DNA of 64,000 bases from Ignavibacteriota bacterium (GTDB taxonomy: Bacteria; Bacteroidota; Ignavibacteria; Ignavibacteriales; Melioribacteraceae), in contig JADJWT010000001.1 in assembly GCA_016716225.1 (NCBI GenBank), positions 2,118,501 through 2,182,500 of the forward strand, written 5' to 3'. The position numbers and the translations under genes are program-made. The notes beneath the pieces were generated by a model. That model was given only the letters and a program-made list of their open reading frames with translations. It did not search any database and was not told the DNA's origin. Below, piece by piece: positions 1 to 8,209 of the stretch (the stretch's first letter is position 1; each line of letters opens with the position of its first letter).

Positions 1-246
1 ATTTTTTAATTCATTAATATATCTGCTAATTGTTTTTTTTGAAACTTGCAATTCAAATGCGAGTTTCTTTTGTGAAGGAAAACAAAACTCATTCTTACCA
101 ATAAACATAAGAATCCTACCGTATAGTAATTTTGCTCCCGATGAAACTTCTTTTTGCCTTAATAACCAGATTGGAACATTAATACAAATCCATTTTTTAT
201 AAGGTTGTATTCTACTATTATCATATTCCATTTGATATAATTCCAT
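1..246 (-). CDS. Helix-turn-helix protein, replication-initiator-like (partial, C-terminus off window)
   Basis: The gene runs off the left edge; only the first 82 residues are visible. I chose the ATG at 246 because an AGGAG ribosome site lies six bases before it, while the ATG at 251 is in another frame that soon stops. The visible part reads as a short N-terminal stretch, then VPIWLL, SSGAKLLYGR, CFPSQKKLAFEL and VSKKTISRYINEL. This pattern is like the winged helix-turn-helix domain (HTH_36 type) found in plasmid and phage replication proteins and in regulators. That family link is from memory of the motif, not from a search. It is the last gene of a leftward run of small unknown genes, which supports a mobile-element origin. 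Confidence 0.6.
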   Translation of the reverse strand, partial: MELYQMEYDNSRIQPYKKWICINVPIWLLRQKEVSSGAKLLYGRILMFIGKNEFCFPSQKKLAFELQVSKKTISRYINELKN

Positions 247-287
247 TTCATACTCCTTTTAATTTTCAATTTTCTTTTATTTTTTTT

Positions 288-647
288 CTAACTCAACATC
301 ACTGTTTGAGAATAACTTAGCTCAGTAATGTTTTCCTTAGGCGATTGATTAATATCTATATTTTTAAGGTTGAGATAAGCATTTTTATTGCCAATTCCTT
401 TACGATTTGGATTCGTCCCCATTCTAAATGGATATAGTGGACAATCTGTAATGTGACATTTTTTTACTCTCACTAATTCATAAGCAGAACACTCAAGACA
501 ATTTTCAAAAATATCTTTAAGATTTAATCTTCCAAACGGAATTGACATTCTTGGATTTTCATTTTTTGCTTTTGCTAAAGTTCCACAAACATCTTGACGG
601 ATATATTCTTCTACGGCTTCAGTTGGAGAAAGTACTTTATTTTTCAT
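288..647 (-). CDS. Small cysteine-containing protein of unknown function
   Basis: A 119-residue protein. The start at 647 is preferred over an ATG at 686 because GGAGG lies five bases upstream of it. It overlaps the end of the preceding minus-strand gene by 11 bases, so the two are probably translationally coupled. The middle holds ENCLECSAYELV followed by CHITDCPLYPFRMG, giving two CxxC-like cysteine pairs that could bind a metal. Similar CPLYPFR-type segments occur in small phage and mobile-element proteins in my recollection, but I cannot name a family. The C-terminus after about residue 75 has no recognisable motif. No function is assigned. Confidence 0.6.
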   Translation of the reverse strand: MKNKVLSPTEAVEEYIRQDVCGTLAKAKNENPRMSIPFGRLNLKDIFENCLECSAYELVRVKKCHITDCPLYPFRMGTNPNRKGIGNKNAYLNLKNIDINQSPKENITELSYSQTVMLS

Positions 648-1014
648 TTTTTCCTCCAATTGATTTAAAAGATTGAAAGTTATCAATGTGTAAATAGTTT
701 AGCGGATTAATGCAGTCTTCAACATTACCATTCCAACGCCAAAATGATCTGCTAATTGAATAAATTCTTCTTTTTGTTTGAATTAGAATTTTATCATAAT
801 CCAAAGATTGATCAGTTAATAAAATATGAGGGATACCAAAGGACTCAAAAGTTTTAGAATATTTACGGTGATTTTTAGAAATGAAAATTGTTTTGCGAAT
901 AGGATCGAATGTGCAAAGTTCTTTTTTTTGCTTTTTAACAAAACAATAAATCTTAATTAAAGATTTGTCATTTGTTGATTTTTTAAAAAGATTTTCTTTA
1001 TGTTGTATCAACAT
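637..1014 (-). CDS. Hypothetical protein
   Basis: A 125-residue basic protein with an AGGAG ribosome site seven bases before the ATG at 1014. It contains the segments KIYCFVKKQKKELCTFD and FESFGIPHILLTDQSLDYDKIL. The second looks like an alternating strand/helix fragment, but no family is recognised. Its end overlaps the start of the next leftward gene, so they share a transcript. Position among small minus-strand genes with a helix-turn-helix protein suggests mobile-element cargo; this is inference only. Confidence 0.55.
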   Translation of the reverse strand: MLIQHKENLFKKSTNDKSLIKIYCFVKKQKKELCTFDPIRKTIFISKNHRKYSKTFESFGIPHILLTDQSLDYDKILIQTKRRIYSISRSFWRWNGNVEDCINPLNYLHIDNFQSFKSIGGKNEK

Positions 1015-1045
1015 AATTAATCTCCTTTCGATTGATTATGGAATT

Positions 1046-1096
1046 AGCCGATAAGTAAGCAACCTGCGAAAGGGTTTTACTTGTTGGCTTTTTTTA
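1046..1096 (+). terminator. Hairpin with T-run, reads as terminator on + strand
   Basis: The arms around 1046-1064 and 1072-1089 pair imperfectly (AGCC and AAGTAA on the left, TTACTT and GGCT on the right), and eight T follow on the + strand. No + strand gene lies upstream, so if it terminates anything it would be rightward read-through or an unannotated RNA. On the minus strand it sits about 30 bases before the 637-1014 gene and could form a leader structure there. Confidence 0.35.
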
Positions 1097-1116
1097 TATT
1101 TCTAATTTAATATGGG

Positions 1117-1147
1117 AGACAAACAAAGACGTCTCTAGGGTTTGTCT
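1117..1147 (-). terminator. Hairpin directly after the 1149-1778 gene
   Basis: Eight-base arms AGACAAAC and GTTTGTCT enclose a 15-base loop that itself contains the palindrome AGACGTCT. It starts one base after the stop codon of the minus-strand gene, a usual position for a transcript end. No T-run follows on the minus strand, so it may instead be an RNA-stabilising structure. Confidence 0.35.
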
Positions 1148-1148
1148 T

Positions 1149-1778
1149 TTATCGATTGGTTTTTGAATAATCGTGACGTTGAAGAATTCTTCTTATTGTT
1201 TTTATACTTGTTTGAGGAGTCGTTAATCTTTCTTTTTTTACTATTTCAAATATTTCTTCTAGCTTTTTCGAAGGAACTGTTTTATATTTTTCCAAATTCA
1301 ATGTTTCTGCAAGTTCTATTACTCTGTAAGAAAGCTTTCCATGATTCGAATTTGATATTTTTTCATTATACGACAGTGGGATCAATTGATTTCTAGAATA
1401 CCATTCAAGAAAATTATTTTTTAATTCGTAAAATTGTTTTAATAATAAGGGATGATCATTATTATTTGGATATTCTAACTTGTCTTTTTCAATGTAATTT
1501 ATATACTCATTTATAAATTTTAATTTAAAATCGTTGTAGATTTTACATATAGTAATTTCCGATATGTTGCTGTTTTGTCTGAATGAATTTATTATGTGAC
1601 TCTCTAATTCGCCCTCCAAGGTATCTAAATGATTGAGATTTCTATGCCCTTTATGATAAGTGAATCTTTTATTTTCAATTTTTAAATTTTGTTTATCAAT
1701 TTCAAAGCGTAAATAAAGCACTTCAAAGTACTCTTCATACTGTGTCTCATAAAAATCATCAAATAAAATATATTCCAT
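1149..1778 (-). CDS. Hypothetical protein
   Basis: An acidic-to-basic protein of about 209 residues if the ATG at 1778 is used; a GTG at 1793 in the same frame would add five residues, and neither start has a strong ribosome site. The N-terminal third is rich in Tyr, Glu and Phe, the middle is predicted helical, and the last 60 residues are basic with the segments TVPSKKLEEIFEIVKKE and IKTIRRILQRH, compatible with a nucleic-acid-binding tail. I do not recognise a family. It is the first gene of the leftward run ending at the window edge. A small perfect hairpin (TCTGG-TATT-CCAGA, 1820-1833) lies just upstream and could be an operator. Confidence 0.5.
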   Translation of the reverse strand: MEYILFDDFYETQYEEYFEVLYLRFEIDKQNLKIENKRFTYHKGHRNLNHLDTLEGELESHIINSFRQNSNISEITICKIYNDFKLKFINEYINYIEKDKLEYPNNNDHPLLLKQFYELKNNFLEWYSRNQLIPLSYNEKISNSNHGKLSYRVIELAETLNLEKYKTVPSKKLEEIFEIVKKERLTTPQTSIKTIRRILQRHDYSKTNR

Positions 1779-1793
1779 AAAAAATCCATTCAC

Positions 1794-2227
1794 TCGTTTG
1801 CTTACCCATTGCTGTGGGCTCTGGTATTCCAGAACGAATGAACGGATTATTAAACTTTCTTTAGCAATGTTATAAGCGATTCAATGTTAAAATAATAAAT
1901 CTATTTCTAAATTTGAATTTAATTTATGTGTTAGTAGCGGTGTTGATAATAAAATAAATTAGAAAAAGTATTTATATAAAAGATAAATGTTATATTGAAG
2001 AAAATTTAAAATGATAGAAAATAAAAAAAACGACTTTCTCTACTTCGTTATGTTGTAATAAGAAAAGCAGTTTATAATTAATTATTATTTCATATTAATA
2101 ATGACTTAATAATTATTAAATTATCTTGAAACACGCAATTAACCAATTTCAAGCCATCAAATTCTTATTTTTTTAAATATTTTTTGCTTAAATTAAAGTT
2201 AAATCTTATAAAATTTTAAGATACTTT
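1794..2227. other. Divergent intergenic region between mobile-type genes and the defence operon
   Basis: This 434-base AT-rich gap separates a leftward and a rightward transcription unit, so it should carry both promoters. It contains a perfect TCTGG-TATT-CCAGA hairpin at 1820-1833 near the leftward gene and a plausible promoter for hsdR at its right end. No open frame of note, tRNA or repeat was seen. Confidence 0.5.
2184..2212 (+). promoter_or_regulatory. Candidate promoter of the Type I restriction operon
   Basis: TTGCTT at 2184-2189 and TATAAA at 2207-2212 are separated by exactly 17 bases, a good match to the housekeeping-sigma consensus spacing. Transcription would begin near 2219, leaving a leader of about eight bases before the hsdR ATG and no room for a ribosome site. 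In so AT-rich a region chance matches are common. Confidence 0.35.
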
Positions 2228-4984
2228 ATGCCAACTCCAGAACAACTTGCTCGTGAAAATATAGACGACCTACTAACCAAAGCTGGCTGGAAAATTCAAG
2301 ATGTAAATCATCTTAATTTGGGTGAAAGTTTAGGAGTTGCTATTCGTGAATACCCGACAAATTCTGGTCCTGCTGATTATATACTTTTTGTTGAAAGAAA
2401 AGCTGTTGGAGTTATTGAAGCTAAATCTGAAGGAACTACTTTAAGTGGAGTTTCAGAACAAACCTATAAGTATGCAGCTAATTTTAAATCTGAAATTCCT
2501 CATGTAAAATTACCGCTTCCTTTTTTATATGAAAGTACTGGAACAGAGACCTTATTTAGGGATTTAAGAGACCCAGAATCACGCTCAAGAAGAGTTTTCG
2601 CATTCCATAGACCAGAAACATTACTTGAATGGTCGAATCAACCTGAAACTTTAAGGAGCAGAGTTAAACAATTTCCTAAACTTCAATTAGACAGACTTTG
2701 GAAACCTCAGTTTGAAGCTATAAATAATTTAGAAGAATCACTTAAGCAAAACAGACCGAGAGCTTTAATTCAAATGGCTACTGGTTCTGGAAAAACTTTT
2801 ACTTCCATTAGTTTCATTTATCGTTTAATAAAATTTGCTGGTGCAAAAAGAATTTTATTTTTAGTTGATAGAAATAATCTTGGTCGACAGACAAAATCAG
2901 AATTTACTCAATTTGTTGCTCCCGATGATGGAAGAAAATTTACTGAACTTTATAATGTTCAGCATTTAACATCAAACACTATTGATCCAGTTAATCGAGT
3001 TGTAATCACAACAATTCAGCGTTTGTTTTCAATGCTTAAAGGTGAAGATCAATTTGAACCAGATTCCGAAGAAAGTTCGATGTTTGATATTACTCCAACC
3101 GCTAAACAGCCAATTGAAGTAAAGTATAATCCCAAAATTCCTATTGAAACTTTTGATTTTATTGTAACGGATGAATGCCATCGTTCAATTTATAATCTTT
3201 GGCGGCAAGCTTTAGAATATTTTGATGCTTTTCTAATTGGACTTACTGCAACTCCATCAAAACAAACAATAGGATTTTTCAATAGAAATTTAGTTCAAGA
3301 ATATACTCACGAAAGAGCTGTTGCTGATAATGTTAATGTCGATTTTGAAGTCTATAAAATCCAAACAAAAATCTCAACCGAAGGAAGTAAAATTGATTCT
3401 GGATTCTTTATTGATAAAAGAGATAAACTTACAAGAAAAGTTATTAGTGAAAAACTGGATGAAGAATTTCAATACGCTAATAACCAATTAGATAGAAGTG
3501 TTGTTGCTATTGATCAAATCAGAACAATAATTAGGACTTTTAGAGATAGATTGTTTACTGAAATATTTCCTGGTAGAACTCACGTTCCTAAAACTTTAAT
3601 ATTTGCAAAAGATGATTCTCACGCTGAAGATATTGTTAATATCGTTCGTGAAGAATTTGGCAAAGGAAATGATTTCTGTAAAAAAATTACTTACAGAACT
3701 ACTGGAGATAAACCAGAAGATTTAATTGCTAACTTCCGTAATTCGTATAATCCAAGAATTGCAGTTACCGTTGATATGATTTCCACTGGAACAGACATCA
3801 AACCTATTGAATGTGTTTTCTTTATGCGCGATGTAAAATCTCCAATTTATTTTGAACAGATGAAAGGAAGAGGAACAAGGGTAATAAATTCAGCGGATTT
3901 GCAGTCGGTTACTCCCGATGCAAAATATAAAACTCACTTTGTAATTGTTGATGCTGTTGGAGTTACGGAAAGTGAAAAGGTTGCTCCTACAACAACACTT
4001 GAGAAAAACAGAACTATTCCTTTTGATAAACTTTTAAAAGATGTTGCAGTTGGTATCAGAACTCCAGATATTCTTTCTTCGCTTGCTTCTCGTTTAACCA
4101 GACTTGATAAAATTATAGATAAAGATCAAAAAGAAGAATTGAAAAAGCTTTCTGAAAATAAACCACTTTCAATAATTTCAAACGGACTTCTTTCTGCTAT
4201 TGATCCAGATATACAGATTGAAACTGCAAAGAAAGAATTTAATACAGAAGAACCAACCGACCAGCAAATAAAAGAAGTAACAAAAAAATTAACTGATGAA
4301 GCTTGTAAAGTTTTTGATAATCCCAAATTCAGAGACAAGCTTTCTGAAACAAAAAGATTATCCGAACAAATTATTGACGTTGTAAGTTTAGATGAAGTTT
4401 TGACCGCTGAGTTTGATGAAAAATCTAAAGAAAAGGCAAAGAGTGTTATTGATACATGGAAGAAATTTATTGATGAAAACAAAGATGAAATTACAGCACT
4501 TCAAATAATATTTAATACACCTTACGGAAAACGTCATTTAACTTACGAGCAGATTAAACAGCTATCTTTGGCAATTGAAAAACCGCCTTATAATTTAAGA
4601 CAAGAAGTTGTTTGGAAAGCTTATGAACAGCTTGATAAAAGTAAGGTTAAAGGAACACCGTTAACAATTTTAACAAATATAATTTCTTTGCTAAGGTTTA
4701 CAATTGGTGAAGCTGAAGAACTTATTCCTTTTAATAATATTGTTGAACAAAAATTTGCAAATTGGATTAGCGAACAAGAACAGAAAGGAAGAATATTTAG
4801 CATTGATCAAATTGAATGGCTTACAATGATTAAAAACCATATTGCTACATCTCTTGAAATTTCAAAAGAAGATTTTGATTCAGTTCCATTTTATGAAAAG
4901 GGCGGATTGATGAAAGTTTATAATTTATTTGGAGAAGAATTAAATACACTTCTTGAAGAATTGAATAATAGGTTAGTAGCGTGA
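2228..4984 (+). CDS. hsdR: Type I restriction enzyme, R (motor/nuclease) subunit
   Basis: HsdR cuts DNA and translocates it with ATP in the R2M2S complex. The 918-residue protein has the expected order: an N-terminal PD-(D/E)XK nuclease (PADY at 48-51 giving D50; IEAK at 63-66 giving E64 and K66), then a superfamily 2 helicase with Walker A ATGSGKT at 184-190, the DEAD-box variant DECH at 315-318, TATPS at 340-344, and motifs V/VI around STGTD and QMKGRGTR. The C-terminal 250 residues fit the helical EcoEI-type R C-terminal region. All catalytic residues are present, so it looks active. Its TGA overlaps the GTG start of hsdS by four bases. The gene order R-S-X-M is unusual; most loci keep M next to S. 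Confidence 0.93.
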   Translation: MPTPEQLARENIDDLLTKAGWKIQDVNHLNLGESLGVAIREYPTNSGPADYILFVERKAVGVIEAKSEGTTLSGVSEQTYKYAANFKSEIPHVKLPLPFLYESTGTETLFRDLRDPESRSRRVFAFHRPETLLEWSNQPETLRSRVKQFPKLQLDRLWKPQFEAINNLEESLKQNRPRALIQMATGSGKTFTSISFIYRLIKFAGAKRILFLVDRNNLGRQTKSEFTQFVAPDDGRKFTELYNVQHLTSNTIDPVNRVVITTIQRLFSMLKGEDQFEPDSEESSMFDITPTAKQPIEVKYNPKIPIETFDFIVTDECHRSIYNLWRQALEYFDAFLIGLTATPSKQTIGFFNRNLVQEYTHERAVADNVNVDFEVYKIQTKISTEGSKIDSGFFIDKRDKLTRKVISEKLDEEFQYANNQLDRSVVAIDQIRTIIRTFRDRLFTEIFPGRTHVPKTLIFAKDDSHAEDIVNIVREEFGKGNDFCKKITYRTTGDKPEDLIANFRNSYNPRIAVTVDMISTGTDIKPIECVFFMRDVKSPIYFEQMKGRGTRVINSADLQSVTPDAKYKTHFVIVDAVGVTESEKVAPTTTLEKNRTIPFDKLLKDVAVGIRTPDILSSLASRLTRLDKIIDKDQKEELKKLSENKPLSIISNGLLSAIDPDIQIETAKKEFNTEEPTDQQIKEVTKKLTDEACKVFDNPKFRDKLSETKRLSEQIIDVVSLDEVLTAEFDEKSKEKAKSVIDTWKKFIDENKDEITALQIIFNTPYGKRHLTYEQIKQLSLAIEKPPYNLRQEVVWKAYEQLDKSKVKGTPLTILTNIISLLRFTIGEAEELIPFNNIVEQKFANWISEQEQKGRIFSIDQIEWLTMIKNHIATSLEISKEDFDSVPFYEKGGLMKVYNLFGEELNTLLEELNNRLVA

Positions 4985-6321
4985 CAAATAAAGATTTAGA
5001 ATCTTTAAATTTCCCAAACACATGGATTAAAATTACCTTAAATGAACTTTTAGAACTAATTAGAAATGGATTAAGTCGAAAGCAAAATAAGAGTAATATT
5101 GGAATACCAGTTTCTAGGATTGAAACAATATCTAATGAATTAATTAATTATGAAAAAGTTGGATTTATTGAAAACTTAACTGAAGAAGAAGTAAAAAAAT
5201 ATTCTTTGCAATACGGTGATATATTATTTAGTAACATAAATAGTGATTCTCACCTTGGGAAAACTGCAATATTTTTTAATCATCAACCATTATTACATGG
5301 GATGAATTTGTTGTTAATTAGAGTGGATAAAAATATAATTTCATTTTCATTTTTGAATTCAGTTTTTCAGCTATATAGATTTAGTGGTGTTTTTATTTCT
5401 ATTGCGCAACATGCTGTAAATCAATCATCAATAAATCAATCCAAACTAAATAATTTACTTTTTCCACTTCCTCCACTAAACGAGCAACACCGAATTGTAG
5501 AAAAAATAGAAGAACTATTCACCAAATTAGATGCATCAGTTACAGAACTTAAAAATGTAAAAAAGCAGCTCAAACGCTACAGACAGTCAGTCCTAAAATC
5601 CGCCTTTGAAGGAAAGTTTGACTCTTCAAAAAGTAAATGGAATATATATACTTTAGGTGAATTAATTCTGGAAAGTCAACTTGGTTTGGTTCGTTCAAAA
5701 AGAGAACAAAACAATTTACACCAAGGGACAGCATACATAAAAATGAATAATGTAGGAATGGATGGAAGTGTCTCTCTTAATAATCTGGTATACGTTGAAG
5801 TTAGCAATGAAGAAAAAAATAAATATTTACTTAAAGAAAGCGACATTTTATTTAACACTAGGAATAGTCTCGAATTAGTAGGGAAAACTGGAATAATAAC
5901 GAGGTTATCAGAAGAGATTATTTATAACAATAATTTAATGAGAATAAGATTTGGGGAGAACATCAATCCACAATTTATAGTTTACCAAATGTGTTCTTTA
6001 GAGTTTCGCGCAAACATGGAATTAGTTAAGAAATCAACAACAAATGTTGCAGCAATTTATGCAAAAGATTTATTCCCATTGAAAATTAAAGCTCCTTCAA
6101 TTGATGCACAAAAACTAATAGTTGAAGAAATCGAATCTCGTTTATCAGTCGCAGACAAAATAGAAGAAGAAATAGACAAGAACTTAAAGCGGACAGAACA
6201 ACTCCGCCAGAGCATACTCAAGAAAGCATTTGAAGGCAAACTAGTTCCCCAAGACCCAAACGACGAACCAGCAGAGAAACTTTTAGAGAGAATAAGGAAA
6301 GAGAGAGAATTGAAAAAATGA
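4981..6321 (+). CDS. hsdS: Type I restriction-modification specificity subunit S
   Basis: HsdS chooses the DNA target for both methylation and restriction. The 446-residue protein shows two target-recognition domains: the first covers about residues 10-160, then the conserved helical spacer with LPPLNEQHRIVEKI at 163-176 and KRYRQSVLKSAFEGK near 198-212; the second spans about 215-365, then a second helical spacer ends in a matching QLRQSILKKAFEGKL segment. The repeated spacer (RQSVLKSAFEGK and RQSILKKAFEGK) shows the internal duplication typical of the family. Two domains imply a bipartite recognition site. It starts with GTG overlapping the hsdR stop by four bases, so translation is coupled. 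Eight bases separate it from the next gene. Confidence 0.93.
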   Translation: MTNKDLESLNFPNTWIKITLNELLELIRNGLSRKQNKSNIGIPVSRIETISNELINYEKVGFIENLTEEEVKKYSLQYGDILFSNINSDSHLGKTAIFFNHQPLLHGMNLLLIRVDKNIISFSFLNSVFQLYRFSGVFISIAQHAVNQSSINQSKLNNLLFPLPPLNEQHRIVEKIEELFTKLDASVTELKNVKKQLKRYRQSVLKSAFEGKFDSSKSKWNIYTLGELILESQLGLVRSKREQNNLHQGTAYIKMNNVGMDGSVSLNNLVYVEVSNEEKNKYLLKESDILFNTRNSLELVGKTGIITRLSEEIIYNNNLMRIRFGENINPQFIVYQMCSLEFRANMELVKKSTTNVAAIYAKDLFPLKIKAPSIDAQKLIVEEIESRLSVADKIEEEIDKNLKRTEQLRQSILKKAFEGKLVPQDPNDEPAEKLLERIRKERELKK

Positions 6322-6328
6322 GGTTAAA

Positions 6329-8209
6329 ATGATACCTGATAATATAACACATTCTCATTTAATTCAAGCAATAAAAAGAATCAAAGTACAAGGATATGAT
6401 CCCAAAAGAAAATCTAGAGATTATGATTTATATTTTGGGAAAAAAAGATATCCTCCAAAAATAGTTGTTGAATATGCAAATGAAATTGCTGGCAATGCTC
6501 CAATTGAATATCATAGTGGTGGAATTGAACATGATAATGAATATCTTCAAAAAAAAGGTTTTGTGATAATTGGTAAAAATAACAAACCAGAAGATGAATT
6601 TTTTAATGAACATGAAATACAGTTTTTATTAGCACATAGCTTTCAAAGATATTCTGATAAGAGTGACTTACATAAAACAATTAGTAACTTGTTTAATAAT
6701 TCTCTATTTCCAAAAACAGATCGATGGGCTTCAGAAGTAATTCCCAATAAATTTGAGTTAGTGAAACACCATAGATATTTAAAACGTGATTCTGGCTTTA
6801 TGAGAATACAAGGCTATACTTGGGCTAGTTTTTTTCCAAAAGGTAAAAAAGATAAAAATATATACTTCACTGTAGGTATTCATGCAAATACTAAGGTCTT
6901 TAAACCTGGTCTTATTTATAAAATTGACTATCAAAAAGATGGATTATCAAATGAACAGAGCATTTTATTTGATGAACTTTATCAAAAATATAATTTAGAA
7001 CCTATAACCATTCCTATTTCAAATTTGAAAAGTTATACGTGGGAAAAATTATTTGAAGAATCAAAAAAATACTTTGATGATAATATTGAAAATCTTAATA
7101 AGCTCATTATAGAAGTTTGGAATGATTCAATTCCTAAAAAGAAAATTGGTGGACCAAAGGTCGAAACAAAGATTTGCAGATTATGTTGGAATACTAATAG
7201 TTGGATAAAACCTTCTGGAAGACTTGGTAAAGCAAAAACTAAATCTCATGAGTTAGAATTTGGATTTGGCCATGAAGAATGGCTTTTTGATTTTGATAAG
7301 ATTATTGATGGATATAAATATGCATTCTTGGAACCAGTCAGAAAATTTCAAAAAAAATATGAAGGAGAAAAGTTTAATATTCTACTTTATTCTATTGATG
7401 GAAAAACTAAACAAAAATATTGGATTGGTAAAATTAATAATTTGGAAGTTATCTCTGATAATACCGCAAAAATTATTTTGCAAAAATTTGAAGAGAATTC
7501 TTGGTTGAATGAAATGGAAGAGGATTTAATAAATTTAGGAATTGATCCTAAAGTTATTACAAATAAATATATAGAACATACTGAAATTCTAAACGTTAGA
7601 TTCAAAAGAAAAGACTGTGAAATATTTAGTGAATTAGTTCCTATTATCGATAATTCTATAATTACCTCAACAAGATACAATCTACTTAATCTTAAAGATG
7701 GATTCGGTGCAGATGATATAAAATTTTCAGACAAACAATATGATCCAAATAGCGGTTCAACTGATGTTTCTAATTTATCAAAAAAATATAAAAAAACATT
7801 TGAAAAAAGAGAGATTGAATTAAATCATAATCATAATATACTTACAGAAACTTTTTTTAATCATTTGAAGAGTGCATACCCAAATGATACTATTAGAAAT
7901 GAAAGTACTGCGCATGGGCAAGCGAGAATTGATATTGTTCGACAGACACAGAATGGCGATATATTTTATGAATTAAAAACTTATAATAATTTTATAACTA
8001 GTTTAAGAGTAGCATTTGGACAGTTATTTGAATACTGTTTTTATCCAAATGCTCAAAACGCAATTAAATTAGTCTTAGTTACAGACACTAGCCCAAAACA
8101 ACAAGAGATAGAATATGTTAAACATCTAAATGATTTTATAAAAATACCTTTTGAAATTATTTACTTTAATACAGATACAAAGACAATTGAAATGGAAATA
8201 AAAGTATGA
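6329..8209 (+). CDS. Putative modification-dependent nuclease embedded in the Type I operon (McrA-like head + PD-(D/E)XK)
   Basis: A 626-residue protein inserted between hsdS and hsdM. Residues about 9-80 (AIKRIKVQGYDPKRKS, then YDLYFGKKRYPPKIVVEYA) resemble the N-terminal head domain of ScoMcrA, a Type IV-like enzyme that reads modified DNA. A middle region has a single CxxC (C283, C286) and the segment FGHEEWLFDF at 313-322 followed by an alternating-strand stretch, possibly a PUA/EVE-like reader; this is the least certain part. The C-terminal 120 residues form a convincing PD-(D/E)XK nuclease: RID with D535, YELK with E548 and K550, and GQLFEY at 564-569. No HNH motif is seen, so it is not a plain McrA relative. 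Its stop overlaps the hsdM start by four bases (ATGA), so it is made together with the methylase. Likely role: cutting incoming DNA with foreign modification; inferred. Confidence 0.72.
   Translation: MIPDNITHSHLIQAIKRIKVQGYDPKRKSRDYDLYFGKKRYPPKIVVEYANEIAGNAPIEYHSGGIEHDNEYLQKKGFVIIGKNNKPEDEFFNEHEIQFLLAHSFQRYSDKSDLHKTISNLFNNSLFPKTDRWASEVIPNKFELVKHHRYLKRDSGFMRIQGYTWASFFPKGKKDKNIYFTVGIHANTKVFKPGLIYKIDYQKDGLSNEQSILFDELYQKYNLEPITIPISNLKSYTWEKLFEESKKYFDDNIENLNKLIIEVWNDSIPKKKIGGPKVETKICRLCWNTNSWIKPSGRLGKAKTKSHELEFGFGHEEWLFDFDKIIDGYKYAFLEPVRKFQKKYEGEKFNILLYSIDGKTKQKYWIGKINNLEVISDNTAKIILQKFEENSWLNEMEEDLINLGIDPKVITNKYIEHTEILNVRFKRKDCEIFSELVPIIDNSIITSTRYNLLNLKDGFGADDIKFSDKQYDPNSGSTDVSNLSKKYKKTFEKREIELNHNHNILTETFFNHLKSAYPNDTIRNESTAHGQARIDIVRQTQNGDIFYELKTYNNFITSLRVAFGQLFEYCFYPNAQNAIKLVLVTDTSPKQQEIEYVKHLNDFIKIPFEIIYFNTDTKTIEMEIKV

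Noticed and set aside
7191..7196. A full zinc finger in the middle of the embedded nuclease
   Set aside because: Only one CxxC pair (C283, C286) is visible, with no clear second pair nearby.
6329..8209. The embedded gene considered as a plain McrA homolog with an HNH nuclease
   Set aside because: No HNH signature is present; the nuclease end has PD-(D/E)XK residues instead.
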